In this document: positions 39,834 through 47,942 of the stretch, one piece after another
How the letters are laid out: each line of letters starts with the position of its first letter
How positions within the stretch are numbered: position 1 is the first letter of the stretch
Assembly (NCBI RefSeq): GCF_018390645.1
Contig: NZ_JAHBGC010000020.1
Location: 124,001 to 188,000, forward strand
Direction of reading: 5' to 3'
Origin: Ancylobacter dichloromethanicus
GTDB lineage: Bacteria; Pseudomonadota; Alphaproteobacteria; Rhizobiales; Xanthobacteraceae
Length of the DNA: 64,000 bases
The notes under the pieces: model-generated
The model's input: only the letters and a program-made list of their open reading frames with translations
Databases searched by the model: none
Told to the model about the DNA's origin: nothing
Program-made: the position numbers and the translations under genes

Positions 39834-40631
39834 TCAGCGGGAACCGAGCGTTCGCAGGTCGACGCCGTCGACGATCATGCCGACCAGCAGGCGGCCGATG
39901 CAGCTATGCACATCGTCGAACAGCGAGGGCGAGGGGCGGGCGGTGTCGAAGTCGAAAATGCCCTCGTCGGCCCAGAAGCGCATGATGGCGTAGCGGTCGA
40001 ACAACGGCACCCCGCCCAGCCGCGCCGCCCAGCGCAGGGCGTTGTTATAGGCGGCGGCGTCGAAGGCGAAGGCGGTGCGCGGGCTGTATTGCGGGCTGAC
40101 CAGGATGACGTCGGCGCCGGCCCGGTGGGCGTAGCCGATGCCGGTGTCGACGGCGTCGGAAAAGGCCGAGGTGTCGGCGCCGAGGATGGCGTCATAGGTG
40201 CCGGTCTGCCAGATCATCAGCGCCGGGCGGGTTTCCTCCAGCACGGCCGGCAGCGCGCCGAGGATCGTCTCGGCGGTCGCGCGCGGCTCGTGGCGGGTGG
40301 TCACCACGATGCCGCCTTCGGGGTAGCGGGCGCGCAGCGTCTCCTCGATATAGCTCGGGAAACTGCGCCGGCCCGCCGTCGGCGGCTTCCCGGGGATGGC
40401 GGGGCCGGATTTGGAGCTCCCGGCGCGCTTGGGCAGGGTGGCGCTGTTCACCACCAGAATGGTGGTGGGCTCCTTGCGCTCCAGCGAGCGGGCGAGGCGG
40501 GGCAGGGCGAAGCCGGCCCTGGTGAGGACGGAGGGCGCCGCGCACACCTTTCCCGTCTCGGCACCGGCACGGGAGGCGCCGCCCAAGGCAATGAGACTTG
40601 CGAACAGAACACCCCAGATCCAGCGTTTCAC
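39834..40631 (-). CDS. Second exported SGNH-fold protein, partly degenerate (GTG start)
   Basis: The 265-residue protein has a signal peptide (WIWGVLFASLIALGGASRAGA) and aligns with the next gene in its C-terminal half (ADVILVSPQYSPRTAF versus ADLVLVDPQYAPRVL). Block I reads VVNSATLPK rather than GSSST; block III is IWQTGTYDAI, so the expected asparagine is lost; the Asp/His block LFDDVHSCIG is kept. It may be an altered-mechanism acyltransferase or a binding partner. GTG 40631 is 11 nt after the opgC stop and starts the signal peptide. A tandem duplication with divergence is likely. Confidence 0.75.
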   Translation of the reverse strand: MKRWIWGVLFASLIALGGASRAGAETGKVCAAPSVLTRAGFALPRLARSLERKEPTTILVVNSATLPKRAGSSKSGPAIPGKPPTAGRRSFPSYIEETLRARYPEGGIVVTTRHEPRATAETILGALPAVLEETRPALMIWQTGTYDAILGADTSAFSDAVDTGIGYAHRAGADVILVSPQYSPRTAFAFDAAAYNNALRWAARLGGVPLFDRYAIMRFWADEGIFDFDTARPSPSLFDDVHSCIGRLLVGMIVDGVDLRTLGSR

Positions 40632-40642
40632 GTTGAACCGCG

Positions 40643-41833
40643 CTAACCAGCCCTCTTGCGCGCGGCCCTGTCGCGCTCGGCGCGAGCATACCACGACAGC
40701 AAGGCCGAGAGACCTACCATGAAGGCGATACCGGCCACGCTCAGCGTCAATTGCATGAAAACCGTGCCGGAGACCTCGTTGAGCACGAAATGTGCGGCAA
40801 AAGAAAGGAAGACGCCGAAGCAGAACACCTCAAGCGAGTGCTGGCCGCATATTATCATCGGCTTCAGCAGCCGCCAGTACAGGAAGGGCGAGTGCACCGG
40901 TATCAACCTTACCACCACCACGGCCAGCGCGAGGAAATGGGCGAAGCGCAGCACCGACAGGTCGGTCTTGCTGATCGGGTAGATGATGTTGCCGATCGCC
41001 TCCGGCACGAAACCCTCCATCGGCGGCCAGTACCAGCTCGTCACCACGGCGAGCGACAGGACGAGATAGAGTACCGATAGGGCGAGGATGATCCGCGAGT
41101 GCACCAGCCCCGCCAGCCGGTCGCTGCCGCCCAGCCCGCACCAGCCGCCGAACACGAACATGAACTGCCAGCCGAAGGGATTGAAGAACCACGTCCGGTC
41201 GTCGGGATAGCCGGTGAGGTTGAAGCCCCACACCTGCACCGCCAGCCACAGCAGGAAGGAGGCGGCAAGCGTCGCGTCGGCCCACCGCTTCAGCGCCCAC
41301 AGGATCGGCGGAAAGGTCGCCAGCAGCACGATGTAGAGCGGCAGCACGTCCATATTGGCGGGGCGGAACTTGAGCAGCAGCGCCTGCACCAGCGCCACGT
41401 CGGGCTCGGCGAGAAACTGCAGCGCGCCCATCTCCTCGGCGTAGAGCGGGTTCTCGAAGCTGCCGACGACATAGGAAATCTCGGCGAGATAGATCACGAA
41501 CAGGAAGATGAAGGCGACATAGAGCTGCCAGGCGCGGCGCAGGATGCGCGCCGAGGTCACCATCACCCCGCTGCTGTCGAGCTGGCGGCCATACACCATG
41601 GCGGCGGTGTAGCCGGAGATGAAGACGAAGATCTCGGTGGCGTCGGAAAAACCGAAATTGCGGTTGGTGATCCAGTTCGCCACGTTGTTGGGCACATGGT
41701 TCAGGAAGATGAACCACAGCGCCAGCCCGCGGAACAGGTCGAGCCGCAGGTCGCGGCCGGAGGGGGCGGGCGGGGCCGGTCTTTCGACCGGCTCCGCGGA
41801 ACTGTCCGCCGTCGCGGCACCTGTCGCTGCCAC
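40643..41833 (-). CDS. OpgC-domain membrane acyltransferase (GTG start)
   Basis: OpgC proteins are polytopic membrane acyltransferases that, in Rhodobacter and Escherichia, add succinyl groups to osmoregulated periplasmic glucans. This 396-residue protein has about ten hydrophobic helices and the family start DLRLDLFRGLALWFIFLNHVPNNVANWITNRNFGFSDATEIFVFISGY, with the conserved RLD and H residues. The N-terminal 25 residues are Ala/Pro-rich. It lies 9 nt after hdeD and 11 nt before an SGNH gene. The succinyl/acetyl donor and glucan acceptor are inferred from the family. No opgGH genes are in this window. Confidence 0.85.
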   Translation of the reverse strand: MAATGAATADSSAEPVERPAPPAPSGRDLRLDLFRGLALWFIFLNHVPNNVANWITNRNFGFSDATEIFVFISGYTAAMVYGRQLDSSGVMVTSARILRRAWQLYVAFIFLFVIYLAEISYVVGSFENPLYAEEMGALQFLAEPDVALVQALLLKFRPANMDVLPLYIVLLATFPPILWALKRWADATLAASFLLWLAVQVWGFNLTGYPDDRTWFFNPFGWQFMFVFGGWCGLGGSDRLAGLVHSRIILALSVLYLVLSLAVVTSWYWPPMEGFVPEAIGNIIYPISKTDLSVLRFAHFLALAVVVVRLIPVHSPFLYWRLLKPMIICGQHSLEVFCFGVFLSFAAHFVLNEVSGTVFMQLTLSVAGIAFMVGLSALLSWYARAERDRAARKRAG

Positions 41834-41842
41834 CGGCGCAGG

Positions 41843-42421
41843 CTATTTCTTCAGGCCGAAGCCGAGGAACAGCACGGCGATGCCGTTGAACACGAGGTCG
41901 ATGCCGAGCAGCAGGCCGAGCACCCACAGGCCGCTCACCGGCCAGCCGGCGATGATCTCGATGCCGAGCAGGATGGCGATGACGGCGGAAAAGGCGATCC
42001 AGCCCCAGCCATCGGCCGGGCGCAGCTTGAAGGCCGCGACCAGACGGAACGCGCCGCCGACGATGAGCGATACGCCGAGGAACAGGGTCAGGAATTCCGC
42101 CGCGACCATCGGCACGAAGATGCAGACGAGCCCGGCGGCGAGGAACAGCAGCCCGTCGAGCAGCCAGAAGAGGAAGGACCCCCAGGTCTTGACCTGGAAG
42201 GCATGGATGACCTGGGCGCCGCCGGCAACGGCCATCATCACGCCGATATAGAGCACGGACACCACCGTGCTGAGCACGAGATTGCCCAGCGCGATCGCGC
42301 CGGCGATGACCATCAGCAGGCCGAGGGCGACGAACCACCCCCATTTGGCGCGCAGTTCGGTCAGATGGCCTGCGACCATGCCGCCTGGCGATGGCGTCAT
42401 GGAATCCGTTTGCAAAGACAT
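41843..42421 (-). CDS. HdeD family membrane protein
   Basis: The 192-residue protein has six transmembrane helices typical of HdeD (GWFVALGLLMVIAGAIALGNLVLSTVVSVLYIGVMMAVAGGAQVIHAF; ILLGIEIIAGWPVSGLWVLGLLLGIDLVFNGIAVLFLGFGL). HdeD was named for acid resistance in E. coli; its mechanism is unknown. ATG 42421 has GAGGAT about 7 nt upstream; an ATG five codons upstream (42436) is possible. It is the first gene of a four-gene operon with an EcfG-type promoter 42 nt upstream, a context that fits stress protection of the envelope. Confidence 0.9.
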   Translation of the reverse strand: MSLQTDSMTPSPGGMVAGHLTELRAKWGWFVALGLLMVIAGAIALGNLVLSTVVSVLYIGVMMAVAGGAQVIHAFQVKTWGSFLFWLLDGLLFLAAGLVCIFVPMVAAEFLTLFLGVSLIVGGAFRLVAAFKLRPADGWGWIAFSAVIAILLGIEIIAGWPVSGLWVLGLLLGIDLVFNGIAVLFLGFGLKK

Positions 42422-42463
42422 GCGGTCGATCCTCATCCTTGCTCGCCACGCCGGCAGCGCGGT

Positions 42464-42488
42464 AACGACGTTCCGGCTCCGGAGTTCC
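42464..42488 (-). promoter_or_regulatory. EcfG-type stress promoter for the hdeD-opgC-SGNH-SGNH operon
   Basis: On the minus strand GGAAC (42488-42484), 16 nt, CGTT (42467-42464): exact EcfG consensus, 42 nt before the hdeD ATG. The flanking sequence to the divergent MOSC gene shows no comparable plus-strand site. Confidence 0.75.
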
Positions 42489-42585
42489 AGCGACTCGTCC
42501 TGAACGAGCGCGCTATCCTATAGGCAGGGCCGCCAGAGCTGTAGTCATGGAATAAACGGATATCGAACCGGTCGGGAGAGCGCCG

Positions 42586-43206
42586 ATGAACGCCGCTGAC
42601 GAGGGCCCCGCGCGCGACCTGTTCGGCGCCCCGGCGGCCATCCCCGCCCGGCGCCTCGGTGCGCGGCTGGCGCGCACGCTGATCGCCGACGGGCCGGGCT
42701 TCGCCACCCGCGAAGTCGCGGAACTGGCGCTCACGCTGGAAGGCATTGCCGGCGACCGCCATGCCGGTTTCGCCCGTGCCGCGGATTCGCGCGTGCCGTG
42801 GTACCCGCGTGGTACGCCGATCCGCAATGCGCGGCAGGTGTCCCTCGTCGCGCCGGACGAACTCGCCGAGATCGCCCGCCGCCTCGGGCTGGCGGAACTG
42901 CGGCCGGAATGGATCGGCGCCAATCTGCTGATCGAGGGTGTGCCGCGCCTCACCGGCCTGCCGCCGGGCACGCGGCTGCATTTCCCCGGCGGGGCGGCGC
43001 TGGTGGTGGAGGGGGAGAACGCGCCCTGCCGCCATGCCGGCGCGGCGATCGCGGCGCAGACCGGGCAGGGCGGCGCCGAACTCGGCTTTGCCCAACGGGC
43101 CAAGGGCCTGCGCGGGCTGGTCGCCTGGGTCGAGCGGGCCGGCACGCTTGCCACGGGCGCGGCGCTGGAGGTGCGGGTGCCGGAACAGCGGATCTGGACC
43201 CCCTGA
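42586..43206 (+). CDS. MOSC domain protein
   Basis: The 206-residue protein is a stand-alone MOSC (molybdenum cofactor sulfurase C-terminal) domain. FATREVAELALTLEGIAGDRHAGF is the typical core start, RQVSLVAPDELAEIARRLGL follows, and the conserved cysteine is in ENAPCRHAGAAI. MOSC proteins transfer sulfur to or bind molybdenum cofactor and related thiols. GGGAG lies upstream of ATG 42586. It is divergent from hdeD; nothing in this window needs a sulfurated cofactor besides possible links to MsrP, far away. Confidence 0.9.
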   Translation: MNAADEGPARDLFGAPAAIPARRLGARLARTLIADGPGFATREVAELALTLEGIAGDRHAGFARAADSRVPWYPRGTPIRNARQVSLVAPDELAEIARRLGLAELRPEWIGANLLIEGVPRLTGLPPGTRLHFPGGAALVVEGENAPCRHAGAAIAAQTGQGGAELGFAQRAKGLRGLVAWVERAGTLATGAALEVRVPEQRIWTP

Positions 43207-43284
43207 ACGCGCGCCGGCCGGATCAGGTGGCGATCCGGCCGGCGTGAATGTTCAAGAGCGGGCGCGGCGGCGGGCGCCATCGGT

Positions 43285-44415
43285 TCAGCGGACGGCGAAA
43301 CCGGTCTCGGCCACCGGCATGGCCGCTGTCGGCGCCACCGAGCCGGTGGTGGCCGGTGCGCCATTGGACGCGGTGGCGGCGGGCGCATTGCCGGGCAGCA
43401 CCACGACCTTGGTGCCGACCTTCACCCGCTCGTACAGGTTCTCGACATCCTCGTTGAGCATGCGGATGCAGCCCGACGACATGAACTGGCCGATGGTGGA
43501 GGGCTGGTTGGTGCCGTGGATGCGGTAGATGGTGCCGCCGAGATACATGGTGCGGGCGCCGAGCGGGTTGCCCGGGCCGCCGGCCATGAAGCGCGGCAGA
43601 TAGGGCTGGCGCTCGATCATTTCCGCCGGCGGGCGCCAATCGGCCCATTCCGCCTTGCGGCTGATCTTCTCGGTACCGGACCAGGTGAAGCCCTCGCGGC
43701 CGACGCCGATGCCGTAGCGCTCGGCCTTGCCGCCGGGCAGCACGTAATAAAGGTAGGTGTTGGGGGTGTCGATGACGAGGGTGCCGGGGGCTTCCTTGGT
43801 CGCATAGTCGACGATCTGGCGCTTCAGGTTCGCCGGCAGCTCCTTGGGCGGGCCTTCCTCCGGCTGGTCCTCCGGCGGCAGCATGGCGACGCTGGAGCCA
43901 TTGGCGCCGGCGGAATTGGCGCCGTTTGCCGGCTGGCCATAGGGCGCGGGCTGGCCATAGGCCGGCTGCGCGGCGGCTCTGTCGCCATAGGGCGAGGCCA
44001 TGCCGGCCGGCGGCTGGCCGGAATAGGCGCCCGGCGGGTAGCCGGTGGGCTGGTGCGAGGGGTCGGCATAGGGCGCGTTGGCCACCGACGCGGCGCCAGG
44101 CTGCTGCGCGGTGACGCCGGGCGCCGGCTGCGCATAGGGATCGTGCACGCCGGGCGGGGTCGTGCCGTAGGCGGCCTGCGGCTGGCCGTAGCTCGGCGCC
44201 GGCGCGCCGCCGGACGGGGCGCCATAGGGATCGTAGGCGGCGGGAACTTCGACATTCTCGACCGCGCGGCTGCCGGTGGCGGCATCATAGGCCGACCCGT
44301 CGAGCGCGGCAGGGTCCTGCTGTTCGGCAGGATAGTACTGGGCTCCGGCGGTGCCGACCGATGCCAGTACCGAGAAGGCGACAGCGGGAACGAAACCGAG
44401 GCGAACGACCATCAT
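43285..44415 (-). CDS. L,D-transpeptidase (YkuD) with low-complexity N-terminal linker
   Basis: The 376-residue protein has a signal peptide (LGFVPAVAFSVLASVGTAGA), a Pro/Gln/Tyr/Gly-rich disordered linker (about 25-180, repeats such as YGQPAPYGQP) and a YkuD catalytic domain (about 190-345). The catalytic motif HGTNQPSTIGQFMSSGCIRMLNEDV includes the His and nucleophile Cys. It forms 3-3 peptidoglycan cross-links or attaches outer-membrane proteins in the periplasm. AAGG lies before ATG 44415; a neighbouring ATG at 44412 is equally possible. Confidence 0.93.
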   Translation of the reverse strand: MMVVRLGFVPAVAFSVLASVGTAGAQYYPAEQQDPAALDGSAYDAATGSRAVENVEVPAAYDPYGAPSGGAPAPSYGQPQAAYGTTPPGVHDPYAQPAPGVTAQQPGAASVANAPYADPSHQPTGYPPGAYSGQPPAGMASPYGDRAAAQPAYGQPAPYGQPANGANSAGANGSSVAMLPPEDQPEEGPPKELPANLKRQIVDYATKEAPGTLVIDTPNTYLYYVLPGGKAERYGIGVGREGFTWSGTEKISRKAEWADWRPPAEMIERQPYLPRFMAGGPGNPLGARTMYLGGTIYRIHGTNQPSTIGQFMSSGCIRMLNEDVENLYERVKVGTKVVVLPGNAPAATASNGAPATTGSVAPTAAMPVAETGFAVR

Positions 44416-44575
44416 CAAGCCTTAATCGAATCTGTCGGCGCGGAAATGCGCGAATGTTTTCTGCCAAGGGGAATGACGCAGGATCAAGGCAGGTTCAAGA
44501 CCATAACCCGTCACGAAATGGAGCGTTCCCGCGTGGCAGGCGCGCGGCGCGGGGCCGATGTTTTCGCGCCACACC

Positions 44576-45118
44576 TCACCCAACGGCAGGTGAATCGTCG
44601 GTCTCGCGGCGGTCGCGGTGCCAGCCGACCACCGCCTCGGGGTGGCAGTCGGTGGAGGCGAAATAGGGCTTGATGTCGAGCAGGGGCGTGCCGTCGAGGC
44701 AATCGGGCCCGATCACCGACAGGCGCCCGTCCGCGATGCCCAGCAGCCGCACCGCGCTGAGCGCGATGGGGTTGGGCCGCGCCGGGCTGCGCAGCGCGAA
44801 GGTGCCGCGCCCCCGGCCGTAGCGGCGCGGCACCTGCACCACCAGATTGCGCGGCGCCTTGTCCATGAAATAGAGCAGCCAGAGATGGGTGGTGCCCTCC
44901 AGCCCCTGCAGCGCCGGCCGGTAGGGCGGGTCGATCTCGACGGTGCAGACCGCCCGCGCTTCATGCGCGTTCTTCGGGCATTCGGACCGGTGCGTCCAGG
45001 GGGTGCGGATGCGGCCGATGAAGTGCAGCCCGGCGTCCGGGATCGCCGGCAGTTCCACGGTGACCTCGCCGGGGCGCACGCCGAAATCGCCGGGGCCGTT
45101 CACGTTATCGTCGGTCAT
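44576..45118 (-). CDS. trmO: tRNA (N6-threonylcarbamoyladenosine-37) methyltransferase TrmO
   Basis: TrmO methylates t6A37 of tRNA-Thr to m6t6A with SAM, using a beta-barrel SAM-binding fold. The 180-residue protein has LHFIGRIRTPWTHRSECPKNAHEARAVCTVEIDPPY at the start, then LEGTTHLWLLYFMDKA, FALRSPARPNPIALSAVRLLGI (the SAM-binding R-S-P-x-R-P-N-x-I motif) and LLDIKPYFASTDC. It is divergent from the ArsR-methyltransferase gene and shares its promoter region, including a strong palindrome. Confidence 0.93.
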   Translation of the reverse strand: MTDDNVNGPGDFGVRPGEVTVELPAIPDAGLHFIGRIRTPWTHRSECPKNAHEARAVCTVEIDPPYRPALQGLEGTTHLWLLYFMDKAPRNLVVQVPRRYGRGRGTFALRSPARPNPIALSAVRLLGIADGRLSVIGPDCLDGTPLLDIKPYFASTDCHPEAVVGWHRDRRETDDSPAVG

Positions 45119-45154
45119 GCGGATCGCCGGCCCTCTTGCGTCGCGTCGAAATAA

Positions 45155-45176
45155 GACATAAACATATCTTTATATC
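45155..45176. promoter_or_regulatory. AT-rich palindrome, likely operator of the ArsR-methyltransferase regulator
   Basis: A 22-bp palindrome, GACATAAA-N6-TTTATATC, pairs at 9 of 11 positions. It is far more A/T-rich than its surroundings and ends 16 nt before the TTG start. It lies in the divergent promoter region shared with trmO, so it could control both directions. Confidence 0.65.
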
Positions 45177-45192
45177 TTTCTTGGAGGTCTCG

Positions 45193-46191
45193 TTGTCCGG
45201 TTCCCCGCTCGGTTTCGCGTTGCTGCTCGACGGCCTCAAGGCGGCCGGCGAGGACACGCGGCTGCGCCTGCTGGCGCTGATCGGCGAGGGCGAACTGACC
45301 GTGTCCGAGCTTACCGAGATTCTGGGCCAGTCGCAGCCGCGAATCTCGCGCCATCTCAAGCTGCTGGCCGAGGCCGGGCTGGTCGAGCGGTTCCGCGAGG
45401 CGAGCTGGGTGTTCTACCGCCGCGCGGTCGACACCCCCGGCGCCGCGCTGACCGACGCGCTGCTGGAGCTGATGGCGCCGGAGGACGACACGCTGCTGCG
45501 CGACCGCGAGCGGCTGGAGGCGGTGCGCGCCGCCCGCGCCGCCCATGCGCAGGCCTATTTCCGCGCCCATGCCCATGAATGGGACGCCATCCGCGCCCTG
45601 CACGCGCCCGAGGCGCAGGTGGAGGCGGCGATCCGGCAGGCGCTGGCGGGCGGGCGCATTGGCAGCCTGCTCGATCTCGGCACCGGCACCGGGCGCATTC
45701 TGGAGCTGTTCGCCGACGAGATGGAGCGCGGCGTCGGAATCGACCTCTCGGCCGAGATGCTGGCGGTGGCCCGCGCCAATCTCGACCGTGCCGGGGTGCG
45801 CAACGCCACGGTGCGGCAGGGCGACATCTACAATCTGGCGCTGCCGCGCGATTCCTTCGACGTGGTGATCGTCCACCAGGTGCTGCATTTCCTTGAGGAC
45901 GCGCCGCGCGCGATCAAGGAGGCGGCGCGGGTGCTGCGCCCCGGCGGGCGGATGCTGGTGGTCGATTTCGACCCGCACGACCTCGAATTCCTGCGCGAGC
46001 AGCACGCCCACCGCCGGCTCGGCTTCGCGCCCGAAATCATGGAGAGCTGGCTCAGCCAGGCCGGTCTCGCCCCGCAATCCCATCGCCTGCTCGCCCCGAA
46101 AGGGGAGGGCCGGCTCACCGTTTCGCTCTGGCTCGCCCGCGACCCCCGCGTCGCGCTGGCGCAGGCCCCACAAAAGCAGGAGGTCGCCTGA
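45193..46191 (+). CDS. ArsR-type regulator fused to a SAM-dependent methyltransferase (SahR-like, TTG start)
   Basis: The 332-residue protein joins an ArsR winged helix (TRLRLLALIGEGELTVSELTEILGQSQPRISRHLKLLAEAGLVERF) to a class I methyltransferase domain (SLLDLGTGTGRILELFADEM, GIDLSAEMLAVARANLDRAGV, LHFLEDAPRAIKEAARVLRPGGRMLVVDFDPH). Regulators of this build beside metF and metH control methionine-cycle genes in response to SAM or S-adenosylhomocysteine (SahR group). TTG 45193 is chosen because GGAGG is 5 nt upstream; no ATG fits. It shares one nucleotide with metF (TGATG). The ligand is inferred from family and context. Confidence 0.88.
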   Translation: MSGSPLGFALLLDGLKAAGEDTRLRLLALIGEGELTVSELTEILGQSQPRISRHLKLLAEAGLVERFREASWVFYRRAVDTPGAALTDALLELMAPEDDTLLRDRERLEAVRAARAAHAQAYFRAHAHEWDAIRALHAPEAQVEAAIRQALAGGRIGSLLDLGTGTGRILELFADEMERGVGIDLSAEMLAVARANLDRAGVRNATVRQGDIYNLALPRDSFDVVIVHQVLHFLEDAPRAIKEAARVLRPGGRMLVVDFDPHDLEFLREQHAHRRLGFAPEIMESWLSQAGLAPQSHRLLAPKGEGRLTVSLWLARDPRVALAQAPQKQEVA

Positions 46192-47123
46192 TGTCGTCGG
46201 ATGTCGAGCGCCGCAGCCGCCGCGCCGGCGGGCGGCCGATTTCGGTTTCGTTCGAGTTCTTCCCGCCGAAGACGCCGGAAATGGAGGCCACGCTGTGGAA
46301 CTCCATCACCCGTCTGGCGCCGCTGGCGCCGAAATTCGTCTCCGTCACCTATGGCGCCGGCGGCTCCACGCGCGAGCGCACCCACACCACGGTCGAGCGC
46401 ATCGTCAAGGAAACCCGGCTGGCGCCGGCCGCCCACCTCACCTGCGTCTCCGCGACGAAAGGCGAGGTCGACGAGGTGGTGCGCGGCTATTGGGACGCCG
46501 GGGTCCGCCATATCGTCGCCCTGCGCGGCGACCCGCCGGGAGGCGTCGGCCAGGCCTATGAGCCGCATGGCGAGGGCTACCGCACCACGGCCGATCTGGT
46601 CGCCGGCATCCGCCGCAGCGCCAATTTCGAGGTGTCGGTCTCGGCCTATCCCGAGAAGCATCCGGAGAGCCCGAGCTTCGACACCGATCTCGACATCCTC
46701 GCCGCCAAGGTCGATGCCGGGGCGACGCGGGCGATCACCCAGTGCTTCTTCGACAACGACCTGTACTTCGCCTTTCTCGACAAGGCGCGGGCGCGCGGCA
46801 TCGACGTGCCGATCGTGCCGGGCATTTTGCCGGTCTCGAACTTCAAGCAGGCCAAGAACTTCTCGACCAAGACCGGCACCTTCATGCCGGACTGGCTGGC
46901 GGCGCGCTTCGAGGGTCTCGACAACGACCCCGAGACCCGCAAGCTGATCGCCGCCGCCGTGGCGGCCGAGCAGGTGTTCGATCTGGTGGATCGCGGCGTC
47001 ACCGAGTTCCACTTCTACACGCTCAACCGCGCCGACCTCGTCTACGCCGTCTGCCACCTGCTGGGCATCCGCCCGCCGCAGGAGGCGGGAGCGGGCGACG
47101 GCAAGGGACAGGCGGCGGCATGA
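46191..47123 (+). CDS. metF: Methylenetetrahydrofolate reductase
   Basis: MetF reduces 5,10-methylene-THF to 5-methyl-THF, the methyl donor for MetH, using NADH and FAD. The 310-residue TIM barrel has SVSFEFFPPKTPEMEATLWNSITRL, FVSVTYGAGGSTRERT, AAHLTCVSATKGEVDEVV, HIVALRGDPPGG and GATRAITQCFFDNDLYFAFLDKARARG. It is translationally linked to the ArsR-methyltransferase regulator. metH follows after a 76-aa gene and a repeat-flanked DUF559 gene, an unusual interruption of metF-metH. Confidence 0.97.
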   Translation: MSSDVERRSRRAGGRPISVSFEFFPPKTPEMEATLWNSITRLAPLAPKFVSVTYGAGGSTRERTHTTVERIVKETRLAPAAHLTCVSATKGEVDEVVRGYWDAGVRHIVALRGDPPGGVGQAYEPHGEGYRTTADLVAGIRRSANFEVSVSAYPEKHPESPSFDTDLDILAAKVDAGATRAITQCFFDNDLYFAFLDKARARGIDVPIVPGILPVSNFKQAKNFSTKTGTFMPDWLAARFEGLDNDPETRKLIAAAVAAEQVFDLVDRGVTEFHFYTLNRADLVYAVCHLLGIRPPQEAGAGDGKGQAAA

Positions 47124-47174
47124 GAAATTCGCAGTGGGATGCCATATAGTGGGGGCATTCCACGGAGACGGTCG

Positions 47175-47405
47175 ATGAGCGAGCCGGACAACTTCATCCT
47201 GCAGCCGCTGCGCGAGATCCGCGCGGAGATGAACGCGGGCTTCGAGAGCAACACTCGTCGCTTCGATACGGTCGAAGCAAAGATCGAAAGCCTGAAGCAG
47301 GCCATGCACGGCGAACCCGTGCTCGGCCGTTACGCCTCCGCCGAATTCGAAGACCGGATCGAGGCCATCGAGAAGCGTCTCGACAAGCTCGAAAAGGGTC
47401 ACTGA
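47175..47405 (+). CDS. Small coiled-coil protein, 76 residues
   Basis: No named family is recognised. The sequence is highly charged and heptad-like (EIRAEMNAGFESNTRRFDTVEAKIESLKQAM ... EFEDRIEAIEKRLDKLEKG), predicting a coiled coil across most of its length. There is no export signal. GGAGA lies 7 nt before ATG 47175. It is 51 nt after metF on the same strand and just before the repeat that precedes the DUF559 gene. Similar small coiled-coil proteins are common in Rhizobiales. Confidence 0.75.
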   Translation: MSEPDNFILQPLREIRAEMNAGFESNTRRFDTVEAKIESLKQAMHGEPVLGRYASAEFEDRIEAIEKRLDKLEKGH

Positions 47406-47454
47406 CCTGTAACGCGACGGCGGGACGGCGTCGGGCCAGACGCTTCGCGCCCTT

Positions 47455-47567
47455 GCCCCTCACCCCAACCCTCTCCCCGAAGGGGAGAGGGAGTAGAAGG
47501 GGGGTCGGGATCTGGCTTAACCTCTCCCCGTGGGGGAGAGGTCGGCGCGCAGCGCCGGGTGAGGGGC
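47455..47567. repeat. Composite palindromic repeat preceding the DUF559 gene
   Basis: The element is bounded by perfect 11-bp inverted ends GCCCCTCACCC (47455-47465) and GGGTGAGGGGC (47557-47567). Inside are two hairpins: CCCTCTCCCC/GGGGAGAGGG (47470-47491) and CCTCTCCCC/GGGGAGAGG (47521-47541). It ends one base before the DUF559 ATG. A near-identical half unit lies at the other end of that gene. This palindrome family is dispersed in many proteobacterial genomes. Confidence 0.8.
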
Positions 47568-47568
47568 C

Positions 47569-47942
47569 ATGAACTGCCGGATTGATCGAGCCCGTCGTCT
47601 CAGGCGCGATCAGACCGATGTGGAGAAGAAGCTGTGGTCCCATCTCAGAGACCGGCAGCTTGACGGTTGGAAATTTCGGCGCCAAGTGCCGATCGATCGA
47701 TATGTCGTCGATTTTCTCTGTGTCGACGCGAGGCTGGTCGTTGAACTCGACGGCGGACAGCACGCCGCCGAGCGAGACATGCAAAGAACGCGGTTGATCG
47801 AAGCCTGTGGCTATCTGGTCATCCGCTTCTGGAATAACGACGTGCTGACGAACATTGACGGGGTTCTCCTGCGCATCTTTGAAACGCTGCGCACGGTCAC
47901 CCCTCACCCCAACCCTCTCCCCGACGGGGAGAGGGGACAAGA

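Noticed and set aside
45119-45192. SAM-II type riboswitch in the leader of the methionine locus
   Set aside because: Only 74 nt separate trmO and the regulator, no pseudoknot-like helix is visible, and the region is explained by the palindromic operator.
47455-47567. Simple transcription terminator for the 76-aa gene
   Set aside because: The hairpins lack a T-run and the unit recurs at the other end of the DUF559 gene; repeat element is the better reading, though some termination may occur.
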